From JBGOUJ01 sp041477005 (GTDB taxonomy: Bacteria; Acidobacteriota; Terriglobia; Bryobacterales; JACQDG01), in contig JBGOUJ010000474.1 of NCBI GenBank assembly GCA_041477005.1, positions 1 through 6,061 on the forward strand: 6,061 nucleotides of DNA. The letters run 5' to 3'. Shown here one piece after another: positions 5,474 to 6,061 of this stretch. Under the pieces are notes generated by a model, which did no database searches, had not been told where the DNA came from, and saw nothing but the letters and a program-made list of their open reading frames with translations. Position 1 is the first letter of the stretch, and the number at the start of each line of letters is the position of its first letter. The position numbers and the translations under genes were made by a program.

Positions 5474-5502
5474 TTGACACACAGAGCCGAATCTGGCATA
5501 CT
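5474..5502 (+). promoter_or_regulatory. Promoter of the IS1595 transposase, predicted leaderless
   Basis: A perfect -35 TTGACA (5474-5479), a 17-bp spacer and -10 CATACT (5497-5502). The ATG at 5509 is only 6 bases past the -10 box, so transcription should begin at or next to the start codon. No Shine-Dalgarno sequence lies before the ATG, which agrees with a leaderless message. Confidence 0.65.
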
Positions 5503-5508
5503 GGATTC

Positions 5509-6061
5509 ATGAGTAACCCGCTAGCCAGCCTGCCCAAGACCCTCCAGGACGCCATCGTGTACTTTGGCGACCCCGGCAAGGCCTTCGACGCCGCCGTCGC
5601 GCTGCGGTGGCCGAATGGCGTCACCTGCCCGCGCTGCGGGGCGAAGGACCACTCGTTCATCTCCACCCGGCGACTCTGGTTCTGCAAGGGGTGCAAGAAG
5701 CAGTTCACCGTGAAAGTCGGCAGCATCTTCGAGGACAGCCCGCTGGGGATGGACAAGTGGATGTTTGCCACCTGGCTGGTCTCCAACTGCAAGAACGGTG
5801 TCAGCAGTTGCGAGGTTGCCCGCCACCTGGGGATCACCCAGAAATCGGCGTGGTTCATGGATCACCGGATTCGGTCCGCCATGCAGTCCGGTTCTTTCGA
5901 CAAGCTTTCCGGCGAGGTCGAAGCCGATGAGACTTTCATCGGCGGCAAGGCCCGCAACATGCACGCGCGGAGGCGGGCGAAGAAGATCACCGGCACCGGC
6001 GGCAAAGACAAGACCGCCGTGATGGGTATCCTGGAACGCGGAGGCCAAGTGCGTACCTCCG
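5509..6061 (+). CDS. IS1595-family transposase, N-terminal part (truncated by window end)
   Basis: An open frame of 184 codons with no stop before the window edge. The product begins M-S-N-P-L-A-S-L-P-K. It has a zinc ribbon, C-P-R-C (Cys40, Cys43) and C-K-G-C (Cys59, Cys62), typical of IS1595 transposases. A helical DNA-binding segment follows (K-W-M-F-A-T-W-L, 83-90, and V-A-R-H-L-G-I-T-Q-K-S-A-W, 103-115). The start of the ISXO2-like DDE domain is E-V-E-A-D-E-T-F-I-G-G (136-146), with Asp140 the likely first catalytic residue. The remaining catalytic residues would lie beyond the window. A basic stretch (M-H-A-R-R-R-A-K-K, 151-159) follows. The ATG is set by the end of the promoter; no ribosome binding site is seen. 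The protein should move its own element by cut-and-paste or copy-type DDE chemistry. Whether the gene is intact cannot be judged here. Confidence 0.9.
   Translation, partial: MSNPLASLPKTLQDAIVYFGDPGKAFDAAVALRWPNGVTCPRCGAKDHSFISTRRLWFCKGCKKQFTVKVGSIFEDSPLGMDKWMFATWLVSNCKNGVSSCEVARHLGITQKSAWFMDHRIRSAMQSGSFDKLSGEVEADETFIGGKARNMHARRRAKKITGTGGKDKTAVMGILERGGQVRTS

Larger units (their letters stand above)
5460..6061 (+). mobile_element. Left part of an IS1595-family insertion sequence (runs off the window)
   Basis: The element is inferred from its transposase. A plausible left terminal repeat begins GGGTAATTATTTACTTGAC at 5460 and overlaps the promoter -35 box. The right end is outside the window, so the terminal repeat and any target duplication cannot be confirmed, and the exact left edge is a guess. 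Confidence 0.55.

Noticed and set aside
5521..6048. 175-codon minus-strand frame
   Set aside because: It is antisense to the IS1595 transposase, whose zinc ribbon and D-E-T-F-I-G-G motif are clear on the plus strand.

Overview
The window looks like a piece of a GC-rich soil or sediment bacterial chromosome, most likely Acidobacteriota. That guess rests on the exported DUF6152-type protein and its larger partners of unknown function, which I associate with acidobacterial genomes, on strong GGAGG ribosome binding sites, and on dense insertion sequences. It is inferred from family knowledge, not from a marker gene.

Positions 1-3747 hold one minus-strand gene cluster read from right to left: a 272-aa exported protein (2792-3610), two tandem paralogues of 358 and 348 aa (1700-2776 and 587-1633), and a small DUF6152-like protein (42-449). 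All four begin with a signal peptide and are preceded by a good Shine-Dalgarno sequence. The three larger proteins share a W-T/A-P-R-x-A/T-D-G-K/Q-P-x-L-x-G-I-W entry motif, a HWEGxTLVVD core, and exactly two cysteines at matching positions. The two central genes are a tandem duplication that carried along the upstream ribosome binding site and the last codons of the gene in front. A large decamer-based hairpin repeat separates the DUF6152 gene from the rest. The biochemical role of the cluster is unknown; an envelope or periplasmic function is the most that can be said.

Positions 3748-5292 are a complete-looking insertion sequence. It has a DDE (DD35E) transposase on the plus strand, related terminal repeats at both ends (two copies on the left), and a roughly 190-bp noncoding tail with nested inverted repeats. 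It lies just upstream of the likely promoter of the minus-strand cluster.

Positions 5293-5459 carry a short noncoding, highly structured stretch that may be a remnant of a group II intron domain I on the minus strand, trapped between two insertion sequences. From about 5460 to the window end is the left part of an IS1595-family element: a clear TTGACA/CATACT promoter placed so close to the ATG that the message should be leaderless, then a transposase gene cut off by the window edge.

The window is therefore a conserved exported-protein cluster whose upstream side has collected mobile elements. I see no CRISPR array, tRNA, rRNA or defence system.
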